Origin: Candidatus Falkowbacteria bacterium CG23_combo_of_CG06-09_8_20_14_all_49_15
GTDB taxonomy: Bacteria > Patescibacteriota > Patescibacteriia > Patescibacteriales > UM-FILTER-48-10
Assembly (NCBI GenBank): GCA_002771615.1
Contig: PCSD01000002.1
Location: 946-19,514, forward strand
DNA: 18,569 nucleotides
Direction of reading: 5' to 3'
In this document: one piece after another, positions 1-5,968 of the stretch
Layout: every line of letters begins with the position of its first letter
How positions within the stretch are numbered: the stretch's first letter is position 1
Made by a program: the position numbers and the translations under genes
The notes under the pieces: model-generated
Databases searched by the model: none
What the model was told of the DNA's origin: nothing
What the model saw: only the letters and a program-made list of their open reading frames with translations

Positions 1-117
1 TATGGCCAAACCGTGGGTACGATCGTCCGTGTCTTACACATCTGCATCTTCTTGCCCCCCGACTAACTTCTTTAAATATATCAAAACCACTATGTATATG
101 TGGCTCTAAAATAAATA
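1..117. other. Left edge, no gene seen
   Basis: I see no gene here. Frame 1 is open only to a stop at 64-66, and a 35-codon frame from position 2 has no promoter or ribosome-binding site and no family resemblance. Bases 30-44 resemble the Tn5/Nextera mosaic end with two dinucleotides missing, which could mean adapter residue at a contig edge, or could be chance. Confidence 0.4.
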
Positions 118-147
118 TTGAAAATTCCCTTAAGAATTTTTTATTAG
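118..147 (+). promoter_or_regulatory. Putative promoter of mscL
   Basis: TTGAAA at 118-123 and TATTAG at 142-147 are 18 bases apart. The -10 box ends 7 bases before the ATG at 155, so the transcript could start at or very near the start codon. No Shine-Dalgarno is present. The -10 match is modest, so this is tentative. Confidence 0.35.
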
Positions 148-154
148 TAATTAT

Positions 155-502
155 ATGCCGGAAGAACAGCCAAAAGAGCCTATCCAGGAGAAAAAGAAAT
201 TTTTCTCGGATTTGTTTTCTTTCTTGAAAGAATATTCCGTAATCGGTTTGGCCATCGGCGTAATTTCCGCCCAGATCACCAAGGATTTCATTGACGCCTT
301 TGTGAAAAATCTTTTTTGGCCGCTATTAAACCTGGTCATTCCCAATGAAAAATTCAAGGATCTGAAATTTGTCATTAAAGGCTCGGTTTTTGATATTGGC
401 GCCATTATAAACGCCGGTTTGACTTTTCTGATCGTTCTGATTATGCTTTATGTTATTGTAAAAAAAATTCTAAAAAAAGACGAGTTGTTGAAAAAAAAAT
501 AA
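155..502 (+). CDS. mscL: Large-conductance mechanosensitive channel MscL (short form)
   Basis: MscL is a homopentameric inner-membrane channel that opens under high membrane tension and releases solutes during hypo-osmotic shock. The 115-residue product has the MscL layout: a charged amphipathic N-terminus (1-20), the 'FLKEYSVIGLAIGVIS' stretch that starts the pore-lining TM1 (about 27-47), a shortened periplasmic loop with 'FKDLKFVIKG', TM2 (about 80-104) and a Lys-rich cytoplasmic tail. It is shorter than the usual 130-150 residues, mainly in the loop and C-terminal helix. Its start at 155 lacks a Shine-Dalgarno. It stands alone, 35 bases ahead of tRNA-Pro. The assignment rests on topology and the TM1 pattern; sequence identity to classical MscL looks low. 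Confidence 0.8.
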   Translation: MPEEQPKEPIQEKKKFFSDLFSFLKEYSVIGLAIGVISAQITKDFIDAFVKNLFWPLLNLVIPNEKFKDLKFVIKGSVFDIGAIINAGLTFLIVLIMLYVIVKKILKKDELLKKK

Positions 503-537
503 TTTTTTTCAAATATTTAACGCCAAAATTAATTTTT

Positions 538-611
538 CGGGGTGTGGTATAACGGTATTACGCACGCTTCGGGTGCGTGTAATCCGGGTTCAATTCCCGG
601 CACCCCGACCA
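538..611 (+). tRNA. tRNA-Pro(CGG)
   Basis: The acceptor stem CGGGGTG (538-544) pairs with CACCCCG (601-607). The anticodon stem CACGC/GCGTG encloses the loop TTCGGGT with anticodon CGG. The T arm is CCGGG-TTCAATT-CCCGG. C1-G72 and discriminator A are typical of bacterial tRNA-Pro. The D stem is weak (three good pairs). CCA follows the discriminator (609-611), so the 3' end may be encoded, unlike in the other four tRNAs here. Confidence 0.95.
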
Positions 612-627
612 TATAATAAATACAAGC

Positions 628-701
628 GGACGGCTAGCTCAGTTGGTTAGAGCGCCACGTTGACATCGTGGAGGTCACAGGTTCAAATCCTGTGCCGTCC
701 A
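628..701 (+). tRNA. tRNA-Val(GAC)
   Basis: The acceptor stem GGACGGC (628-634) pairs with GCCGTCC (694-700), with discriminator A at 701. The anticodon stem CCACG/CGTGG holds the loop TTGACAT, anticodon GAC (Val). The T arm is CACAG-GTTCAAAT-CCTGTG-like. It lies 16 bases after tRNA-Pro and is probably co-transcribed with it. CCA is not encoded (ACCG). Confidence 0.95.
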
Positions 702-706
702 CCGCG

Positions 707-741
707 AAGCAGGGCCAGAATTGCCGGGCCTTTGCTTTTTT
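707..741 (+). terminator. Rho-independent terminator after tRNA-Val
   Basis: AAGCAGGGCC (707-716) pairs with GGCCTTTGCTT (727-737), with one G.T pair and one bulged T, and leads into a T run. It closes the tRNA-Pro/tRNA-Val transcript. Its tail doubles as the -35 region of the next promoter. Confidence 0.55.
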
Positions 742-760
742 ATTGGCGATTAACTATAAT
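732..760 (+). promoter_or_regulatory. Promoter of the 788-2040 operon
   Basis: TTGCTT (732-737) and a perfect TATAAT (755-760) are 17 bases apart, predicting a start near 767 and a leader of about 20 bases. The -35 box is embedded in the tail of the preceding terminator. Confidence 0.65.
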
Positions 761-787
761 AAAAAAAGGTAAAAGGCTAAGAATTTT

Positions 788-1309
788 ATGAAAACCGGGA
801 AATTTTGGAAAAAAATGGTCGTTAATGACTTGATGCAGAAAAATTATATTTATTATTTAAGCGAACCGGCAGGAAAAAATTTTTTCCCTATGTTTAGGCC
901 GGAATTAAAGCCGGCGGAAATGCTCGCTTTGGGTGTTTTTGGCGGAAAGTATATGACTGATTGCCGGCCAGAATTTCCCTCCGCTTGGTTCGCGCACGCC
1001 AAACTTTGTCCAGCAAAACATGAGCCGAAATTGAATTTTTTCCAAGTCAATGCCCGCCAACCCTTGGCGGTTTGGCGGGCAAAAGGCTGGATCAACCCGG
1101 CTGATCCGCGCGGCTGGTTCCAGTGGTATTGCCGTTATTACCAAGGCCGCCGTTGGCCGGAAGAAGATTTAAGACAAATCAAAAGGTGGCGCGCGATGCG
1201 CCGTCATTTGGCGCAAATCCAAAAAAATTGCCGCGCTTTTGACTGGAATTGCCGAAGAAAACAACGTCAAGCCCTTCTTCATTGGGCCTATGACACCCGC
1301 AATCTATAA
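788..1309 (+). CDS. Conserved Trp/Arg-rich protein of unknown function
   Basis: I cannot assign a function. The 173-residue protein is soluble-looking, basic and very rich in Trp (about ten residues) and Arg. It has blocks that look highly conserved: 'LALGVFGGKYMTDCRPEFP' (47-64), 'WINPADPRGWFQWYCRYYQGRR' in part (101-122), 'QIKRWRAMRRH' (130-140) and a C-terminal Cys-containing block 'NCRAFDWNCRRKQRQALLHW' (147-166). I have the impression that near-identical blocks occur in uncharacterised proteins of diverse bacteria and some eukaryotes, but could not check. There is no signal peptide, membrane segment or known nucleotide-binding motif. The spaced Cys, His and aromatic residues could bind metal or nucleic acid (guess). 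The gene starts the operon after a good promoter; uppS begins 5 bases after its stop. Confidence 0.8.
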   Translation: MKTGKFWKKMVVNDLMQKNYIYYLSEPAGKNFFPMFRPELKPAEMLALGVFGGKYMTDCRPEFPSAWFAHAKLCPAKHEPKLNFFQVNARQPLAVWRAKGWINPADPRGWFQWYCRYYQGRRWPEEDLRQIKRWRAMRRHLAQIQKNCRAFDWNCRRKQRQALLHWAYDTRNL

Positions 1310-1314
1310 AAAAT

Positions 1315-2040
1315 ATGCTTGCCGTGCCTGCAAAAAAAGAAGAAAAAAAGGAAATTCCCCACCACATCGGCATCATCATGGATGGCAATCGCCGCTGGGC
1401 AAAAGAAAGGAATCTACCCGCCTATGAAGGGCACAGCCGCGGTTTCCTGAAATTGAAGCAGGTGCCGGATTGGTTTTTTCGCCAAGGCGTAAAATTGCTT
1501 TCGTTCTATTGCTTTTCCACGGAAAATTGGCAAAGAGAAGCCCAGGAAGTCAATTATCTGATGAAGATTATGGCTGATGCCCTTAACAGCCATTTATCAG
1601 ATTTTCAAGCCCGCGGCTACCGTCTTTTTATCAGCGGCCGGGTGGAAGAATTGCCCGGTGATCTGCCGGAACTTTGCGCGGAAGCGGCTCGTGCGACCAA
1701 AGACGGCCGATCCGGTACGATCAACCTTTGCCTCAATTACGGCGGCCGCGCGGAAATCGTGGACGCGCTGAAAAAGATTTTAAAAAACGATATTCAACCC
1801 GACCAGATCCACGAAGGCCTGATTAAAAAATATCTTTACCATGGTGATTTGCCCGACCCGGACTTGATTATCCGCACTTCCGGCGAGCAACGTTTATCCG
1901 GATTCCTGCTTTGGCAATCTGTCTATAGCGAATTGTTTTTTTTGAAAAAATATTGGCCGGATTTTGAAGAAAGCGATGTTGAGCTGGCGCTGGCAGAATA
2001 TTCACGCCGACAAAGACGATTTGGCGGAAATGGGCAATAA
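1315..2040 (+). CDS. uppS: Isoprenyl transferase / undecaprenyl diphosphate synthase
   Basis: This cis-prenyltransferase condenses isopentenyl diphosphate units onto farnesyl diphosphate to make the C55 lipid carrier for peptidoglycan and other wall polymers; it is cytosolic or membrane-peripheral. The 241 residues match the usual length. Visible motifs: 'HIGIIMDGNRRWA' (17-29) with catalytic Asp23, 'FSTENW' (67-72), 'LNYGGRAEIVDA' (140-151), and the C-terminal 'DLIIRTSGEQRLSGFLLWQS' (183-202) with substrate-binding Arg187 and Arg193 and Glu206 just beyond. The usual Asn in 'LSNFLLWQ' is Gly here, a small departure. The gene follows the Trp-rich protein by 5 bases with no promoter between, so the two are probably one operon. 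A terminator follows at 2098. Confidence 0.96.
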   Translation: MLAVPAKKEEKKEIPHHIGIIMDGNRRWAKERNLPAYEGHSRGFLKLKQVPDWFFRQGVKLLSFYCFSTENWQREAQEVNYLMKIMADALNSHLSDFQARGYRLFISGRVEELPGDLPELCAEAARATKDGRSGTINLCLNYGGRAEIVDALKKILKNDIQPDQIHEGLIKKYLYHGDLPDPDLIIRTSGEQRLSGFLLWQSVYSELFFLKKYWPDFEESDVELALAEYSRRQRRFGGNGQ

Positions 2041-2097
2041 TAAATTACCAAAAAAATGAATTTTATAAATTTTTAGCTTATTTATCTTTTTTTTAAT

Positions 2098-2132
2098 AAG
2101 GCGAGCAAAACATGTTTAATCTCGCCTTTTTA
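2098..2132 (+). terminator. Rho-independent terminator after uppS
   Basis: AAGGCGAG (2098-2105) pairs perfectly with CTCGCCTT (2121-2128) around a 15-base loop and runs into a T-rich tail. Confidence 0.75.
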
Positions 2133-2161
2133 TTGCTTTTTTTCCAAAAATTGTCTAATAT
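2133..2161 (+). promoter_or_regulatory. Putative promoter of rarA (leaderless)
   Basis: TTGCTT (2133-2138) and TAATAT (2156-2161) are 17 bases apart. The -10 box ends 6 bases before the ATG at 2168, so transcription would start at the start codon. The -35 box directly abuts the previous terminator. Confidence 0.5.
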
Positions 2162-2167
2162 TCAGAT

Positions 2168-3412
2168 ATGGAAACAGCGAAAAAAATTCCTTTGGCCGAA
2201 CGGATGCGCCCGGTCCGCCTGGATGATTTTCTCGGCCAGGACGCGGTGGTCGGGGCGGGGAAGATGCTCCGGCAGGCGATTGCGGCTGACCAAGTCCCTT
2301 CATTGATTCTCTGGGGTCCCCCCGGTTCCGGCAAAACCACCTTAGCGCAGATTATCGCGAAAAAGACTCAAGCGGAATTCATTCGTTTGAGCGCGGTAAC
2401 AAGCGGCGTGCGCGACTTGAAAGAAGTGATAAAAAAAGCGCGAGAAAACGAAATTGAAGATATTAAGACGATCCTCTTTGTGGATGAGATCCACCGCTGG
2501 AACAAAGCCCAGCAAGACGCACTCTTGCCGCACGTGGAAAAAGGCACGATTACTTTGATCGGCGCGACCACGGAAAACCCCAGCTTTGAAGTGCGGGGCG
2601 CCTTGCTTTCTCGTTGCCGAGTTTTTGTGCTCAACCGCCTGGACAATGAACATCTTGAAGCCATTATCCGCCGCGCCTTGGCTGATCCTGATAATGGTTT
2701 GGGAAATATCCGCCTGGATATTCCTGCGGACAGCATCAAATTACTGGCCCGCCTGAGCAATGGCGATGCCCGGACCGCTTTAAATGTCTTGGAGTATATA
2801 GCCGCTTTGGCCGGAGAAATAAAGGATCAAGCCGTGAGCCCGGCGGTCATCAAAGAGGCTTTTCAGAAATCCTACCTGCTTTATGATAAAAACGGCGAAG
2901 AGCATTACAACCTCATCTCCGCCTTGCATAAAGCGTTGCGCGGCTCCGATGCCGATGCCGCTTTATATTGGCTGGCACGTTTGCTAACGGGCGGGGAAGA
3001 TCCTCTTTATATCGCCCGCCGCTTGGTCAGATTCGCTTCTGAAGACATCGGCTTGGCGAATTCTCGCGCCTTGGAGCAGGCCGTAGCCGCTTATCAAGCC
3101 TGCCATTTCCTTGGTTTACCCGAGTGCAATGTCATCCTGGCGCAGGTGGTGGTATATATGGCCAAATGCGAAAAATCTAACGAATTATACCAGGCTTATC
3201 AAGCCGCGGCCCAGGACGCAAAAAATAACGGCAATTTGCCGGTCCCTCTGCATTTGCGCAATGCTTCCTCCCAGCTTATGCGCGACATCGGCTATGGCCG
3301 GGACTATAAATACAGCCCGGATTACGATTACACGGAAAAGCAGGAATATCTGCCCCCGGAACTGAAAAACCGTCGTTATTTCAAAGACGCCCCACGCATT
3401 AAGCAGAAATAA
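2168..3412 (+). CDS. rarA: Replication-associated recombination protein A (RarA/MgsA AAA+ ATPase)
   Basis: RarA (Mgs1/WRNIP1 family) is a clamp-loader-like AAA+ ATPase that acts at stalled replication forks and on single-stranded DNA gaps. In order: 'LAERMRPVRLDDFLGQ' (9-24), Walker A GPPGSGKT (50-57), Walker B 'ILFVDEIHRW' (102-111), sensor 1 'ATTENPS' (133-139), Arg finger in 'LLSRCR' (146-151), sensor 2 'NGDAR' (198-202), then the family-specific helical tetramerisation region with 'NLPVPLHLRNA' (356-366) and 'YLPPEL' (394-399). The 414 residues are near the usual 420-450, so it appears intact. No Shine-Dalgarno is visible and the promoter suggests a leaderless message. The malic enzyme gene follows after 16 bases, likely in the same transcript. 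Confidence 0.95.
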   Translation: METAKKIPLAERMRPVRLDDFLGQDAVVGAGKMLRQAIAADQVPSLILWGPPGSGKTTLAQIIAKKTQAEFIRLSAVTSGVRDLKEVIKKARENEIEDIKTILFVDEIHRWNKAQQDALLPHVEKGTITLIGATTENPSFEVRGALLSRCRVFVLNRLDNEHLEAIIRRALADPDNGLGNIRLDIPADSIKLLARLSNGDARTALNVLEYIAALAGEIKDQAVSPAVIKEAFQKSYLLYDKNGEEHYNLISALHKALRGSDADAALYWLARLLTGGEDPLYIARRLVRFASEDIGLANSRALEQAVAAYQACHFLGLPECNVILAQVVVYMAKCEKSNELYQAYQAAAQDAKNNGNLPVPLHLRNASSQLMRDIGYGRDYKYSPDYDYTEKQEYLPPELKNRRYFKDAPRIKQK

Positions 3413-3428
3413 ATAATTATAAAAAATT

Positions 3429-4565
3429 ATGGACAACAACCAAGCTTCAATTAATTTGCACCGCCGCCGCCGCGGTAAAATAGCCATTCAGCCCAAAGTC
3501 AGGCTTAAAACTCGCCAAGATCTGTCACTTGCCTATTCGCCAGGCGTTGGCGCGGTCAGCTTGGCAATCGCTAAAAATCCGGAAGAATCATGGCAATTGA
3601 CTAATCGCGCCAACCAAATCGCGATTGTCAGCGATGGCACGGCGATTCTTGGCCTCGGGGACATCGGACCGGAAGCGGGCATGCCGGTCATGGAAGGCAA
3701 GGCGGTTATTTTCAAGGAATTTGCCGGTATTGACGCTTTCCCTCTTTGTATAAAAGCTAAAGAAGTTGATGAAATAGTGCTTTTTTGCCGTCAGCTTGAG
3801 CCCAGTTTTGCCGGCATAAACTTGGAGGATATTTCCGCGCCCCGTTGCTTCGCAATCTTGGAAAGGCTGGAAAAGGAACTTAATATCCCGGTTTTTCATG
3901 ACGACCAGGACGGAACAGCGATTGTTGTCCTGGCCGCCCTGATTAATGCCGGTCGGGTTTTGAAAAAACCGATAAAAAAAGCGAAAATTGTCATTAATGG
4001 CGCCGGCGCCGCCGGTTTAGCGATCGCGCGTTTGCTTTTAGCCTATGGCGTAAGCGATATAAGTTTGGCCGATACGCGGGGCGCCATTTACCACGGCCGG
4101 CCGGATTTAAATCCTTATAAAAAAGCGTTGGCGGAAAAAACCAATCAACAGGGCCAGAAAGGGGAGCTGGCCGCTCTTTTGGTAAAAGCGGATGTTTTTA
4201 TCGGTGTTTCGCAGGCCGGTGCTTTACAGCCGGACATGATCAAAAAAATGAATCCAAAACCGATTATTTTCGCCATGGCTAATCCAGTGCCGGAAATTAT
4301 GCCAGCCGAGGCGCACCAAGCCGGCGCCGGCCTAGTCGGAACCGGCCGTTCGGATTTTCCCAACCAAATAAATAATGCCTTGGTCTTTCCCGGCCTTTTT
4401 CGCGGGCTTTTGGATAAGCGCATAAAAATCGTCAGTTTAAAAATGAAGTTGGCGGCCGCCTTGGCTATTGCCAAAAGCGTCAAACCCACACTTTCTAATA
4501 TTTTACCTAATATTACAAATAAAAATATTGTTAAAATCATTGCTAACGCCATTAAACGCGCCTAA
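3429..4565 (+). CDS. Malic enzyme (oxaloacetate-decarboxylating malate dehydrogenase), short form
   Basis: Oxidative decarboxylation of malate to pyruvate and CO2 with NAD(P)+ reduction, in the cytosol. The 378 residues cover the two malic-enzyme domains and lack the phosphotransacetylase-like extension of MaeB. Visible: catalytic Tyr36 in 'AYSPGVG', 'VSDGTAILGLGDIG' (67-80), catalytic Lys91 in 'MEGKAVIFKEFAG', metal ligands Glu133-Asp134 in 'NLEDISAP' and Asp158 in 'FHDDQDGTA', dinucleotide-binding 'GAGAAG' (191-196), 'MANPVPEI' (283-290) and 'GRSDFPNQINNALVFPG' (306-322). Coenzyme preference cannot be read with confidence. It is the only central-carbon enzyme in the window and is probably co-transcribed with rarA. 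It may provide NAD(P)H or pyruvate in a cell with reduced metabolism (inference). Confidence 0.94.
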   Translation: MDNNQASINLHRRRRGKIAIQPKVRLKTRQDLSLAYSPGVGAVSLAIAKNPEESWQLTNRANQIAIVSDGTAILGLGDIGPEAGMPVMEGKAVIFKEFAGIDAFPLCIKAKEVDEIVLFCRQLEPSFAGINLEDISAPRCFAILERLEKELNIPVFHDDQDGTAIVVLAALINAGRVLKKPIKKAKIVINGAGAAGLAIARLLLAYGVSDISLADTRGAIYHGRPDLNPYKKALAEKTNQQGQKGELAALLVKADVFIGVSQAGALQPDMIKKMNPKPIIFAMANPVPEIMPAEAHQAGAGLVGTGRSDFPNQINNALVFPGLFRGLLDKRIKIVSLKMKLAAALAIAKSVKPTLSNILPNITNKNIVKIIANAIKRA

Positions 4566-4577
4566 ACAAGAGTAAAT

Positions 4578-4605
4578 TTGACAAACGCGAGTTTTTAATT
4601 ATAAT
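4578..4605 (+). promoter_or_regulatory. Consensus promoter of rplU
   Basis: Perfect TTGACA (4578-4583) and perfect TATAAT (4600-4605) with a 16-base spacer. The predicted start near 4612 gives a leader of about 55 bases that contains a stable hairpin. Confidence 0.85.
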
Positions 4606-4624
4606 GGAGTATATTGTTAGCTAC

Positions 4625-4655
4625 CAGTCAAATATCCTTTAAACCAGTTTGACTG
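4625..4655 (+). promoter_or_regulatory. Leader hairpin upstream of L21
   Basis: CAGTCAAA (4625-4632) pairs perfectly with TTTGACTG (4648-4655) around a 15-base loop. It ends 11 bases before the L21 start codon and is not followed by a T run, so it is not a terminator. Position and form suit a ribosomal-protein leader that binds L21 or controls ribosome access; that role is inference. Confidence 0.5.
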
Positions 4656-4666
4656 TAAATTTATTT

Positions 4667-4981
4667 ATGGATAAAATTGCTGTAATTAAAACCGGCGGCA
4701 AGCAGTATGTGGCTGAAGTCGGGGAAAAAATCAAAATTGAAAAAATTGACCAAGAGCTTGGCGCGCAAGTGAAATTTGATACCTTGCTTGTTGCCGATCA
4801 GGCGGGCAAGCAGCTGCAAGTCGGCCAGCCGTCTTTGGGGGAATTAGTAACGGGAAAAGTGGTAAGAAATTATCTGGATAAAAAAATCAATGTGCTCAAA
4901 TTCAAGAACAAGACCCGCTACACTCGTAACCGCGGCCACCGCCAACCGATCACGGAAGTTGAAATAACCGCCATTGCTTAA
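4667..4981 (+). CDS. rplU: 50S ribosomal protein L21
   Basis: L21 is a small beta-rich protein that binds 23S rRNA in the large subunit. The ATG at 4667 gives 104 residues beginning 'MDKIAVIKTGGKQYVAEVGE', the family's usual start and length. A TTG six codons upstream (4649) lies within the leader hairpin and is not needed. The C-terminal 'KFKNKTRYTRNRGHRQPITE' is the RNA-binding signature. L21 is usually followed by L27 (rpmA), but here a bidirectional terminator follows at once and the next gene is recR on the other strand, so L27 must be elsewhere. Strong consensus promoter upstream. Confidence 0.97.
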   Translation: MDKIAVIKTGGKQYVAEVGEKIKIEKIDQELGAQVKFDTLLVADQAGKQLQVGQPSLGELVTGKVVRNYLDKKINVLKFKNKTRYTRNRGHRQPITEVEITAIA

Positions 4982-5008
4982 GGGCACGAACATTTTTTTC
5001 TTCTTAAA

Positions 5009-5037
5009 AAACGCCCCTAAATAATAGGGGTGTTTTT
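5009..5037. terminator. Bidirectional terminator between rplU and recR
   Basis: ACGCCCCTA (5011-5019) pairs with TAGGGGTGT (5025-5033), with one G.T. A run of A precedes the stem and a run of T follows it, so the hairpin can end rplU transcription on the plus strand and recR transcription on the minus strand. Confidence 0.8.
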
Positions 5038-5048
5038 GTCGCTGTTCT

Positions 5049-5648
5049 TTAATTAAGAGAATGGCGATATTTTAAGGCATTGGACAAAGTGATCTCATCC
5101 GCGTACTCCAGGTCTGCGCCCATTGGCAAACCTCGAGCCAGGCGGGTGATTTTCAAATTCAATGGTTTTAAGGCCTGGAGCAGATAAAGGGCCGTTGTTT
5201 CACCTTCAATACTGGGATTAAAGGCGAGAATCAGCTCTTGGGCGTTTGCTTTTTTGATTTTTTCCCGCAAAAGCGCTAAAGGCAGATCTTGAGGACGGAC
5301 GGCTTCGGCCTGGCTAAGAATTTTGCCCAAAACAAAATAAACGCCCGCGAATGTCTTTGCCGATTCAATCGCCAGCAGGTCTTGGCTGTTTTCCACCAGG
5401 CAGATGACCCGGCGGTCTCGGTTGGAATCAGCGCAAATTGAACAAGGATCGCTTTGGGAAACGGCGCGGCATTCCTGGCAGACAGTAATTTTTTCCTTTA
5501 ATTCCGCGATTGTTTGCGCCAATTTCTGAAGATCTTCCGGATTTTGCCGTAAGAGGAAAAAAACATATCTTTCCGCGGTTTTTGGACCGACAGACGGCCA
5601 TTTGGCCAACTGATCAATCAAATTTTTAATAGCGGGAGGATAAGTCAT
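5049..5648 (-). CDS. recR: Recombination protein RecR
   Basis: RecR forms a DNA-clamp ring and with RecO (and RecF) helps load RecA on gapped DNA. The 199 residues equal the usual length. In order: helix-hairpin-helix region (about 8-35, with 'WPSVGPKTAERYVFFLL'), a four-Cys zinc motif (Cys57, Cys60, Cys69, Cys72), a Toprim domain (about 80-170) with 'VCLVEN'-like Glu86 and 'FNPSIEGETTALYL' (143-156), and the C-terminal 'RLARGLPMGADLEYAD' (169-184). Only 2 bases separate it from ybaB upstream, the classic ybaB-recR pair. With dnaB ahead of them, this looks like one replication/repair operon. Confidence 0.97.
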   Translation of the reverse strand: MTYPPAIKNLIDQLAKWPSVGPKTAERYVFFLLRQNPEDLQKLAQTIAELKEKITVCQECRAVSQSDPCSICADSNRDRRVICLVENSQDLLAIESAKTFAGVYFVLGKILSQAEAVRPQDLPLALLREKIKKANAQELILAFNPSIEGETTALYLLQALKPLNLKITRLARGLPMGADLEYADEITLSNALKYRHSLN

Positions 5649-5650
5649 TT

Positions 5651-5923
5651 TTACAGATTTTTTAAGCCGCCCAGGGATTGGATTTTTTCCGCCATAATCC
5701 TTTGGGTTTTTTTTATGGCTTCATTAACGCAGTTCTTGACGGCTTGGGCGATCTGTTCCGGATTCAATTTCGGATCAATCACCACTTCCGACACTTCCAT
5801 ATTGCCGTCCATGGTCAAGGTTACGCCCTTGTTTTCCGTCTTGACCGATTCCTTGCCCAAAACCTGGCGGATATTTTTCGCCTGATCGCGTAATTCTTTA
5901 AAGTGTTTCAGTTTGCTGAACAT
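5651..5923 (-). CDS. ybaB: YbaB/EbfC family nucleoid-associated protein
   Basis: A small dimeric DNA-binding protein of the nucleoid, almost always next to recR, as here. At 90 residues it is slightly shorter than the usual 100-110. It shows the family pattern: an N-terminal helix rich in Lys and Gln ('LKHFKELRDQAKNIRQVL'), a central beta strand 'GVTLTMDGNMEVSEVVIDP' (33-51), and a C-terminal helix ending 'SLGGLKNL'. The Met-rich start of many homologues is shortened. It is 45 bases downstream of dnaB and 2 bases upstream of recR. A weak hairpin (5935-5946) lies between dnaB and ybaB but lacks a T tract. Confidence 0.93.
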   Translation of the reverse strand: MFSKLKHFKELRDQAKNIRQVLGKESVKTENKGVTLTMDGNMEVSEVVIDPKLNPEQIAQAVKNCVNEAIKKTQRIMAEKIQSLGGLKNL

Positions 5924-5968
5924 AAGATTTTTTACCGCTTGAGCGGGCTAAATAAATAATAAATAGAT

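Noticed and set aside
2..109. 35-codon frame at the left edge
   Set aside because: Short, without start signals or family resemblance, and in a possibly artefactual stretch.
4649..4666. Six-codon N-terminal extension of L21 from a TTG
   Set aside because: The TTG lies in the 3' arm of the leader hairpin. The ATG at 4667 gives the standard L21 start and length.
5935..5946. Hairpin CCGC-TTGA-GCGG between dnaB and ybaB
   Set aside because: The stem is only four pairs and no T run follows on the minus strand, so it is not called a terminator.
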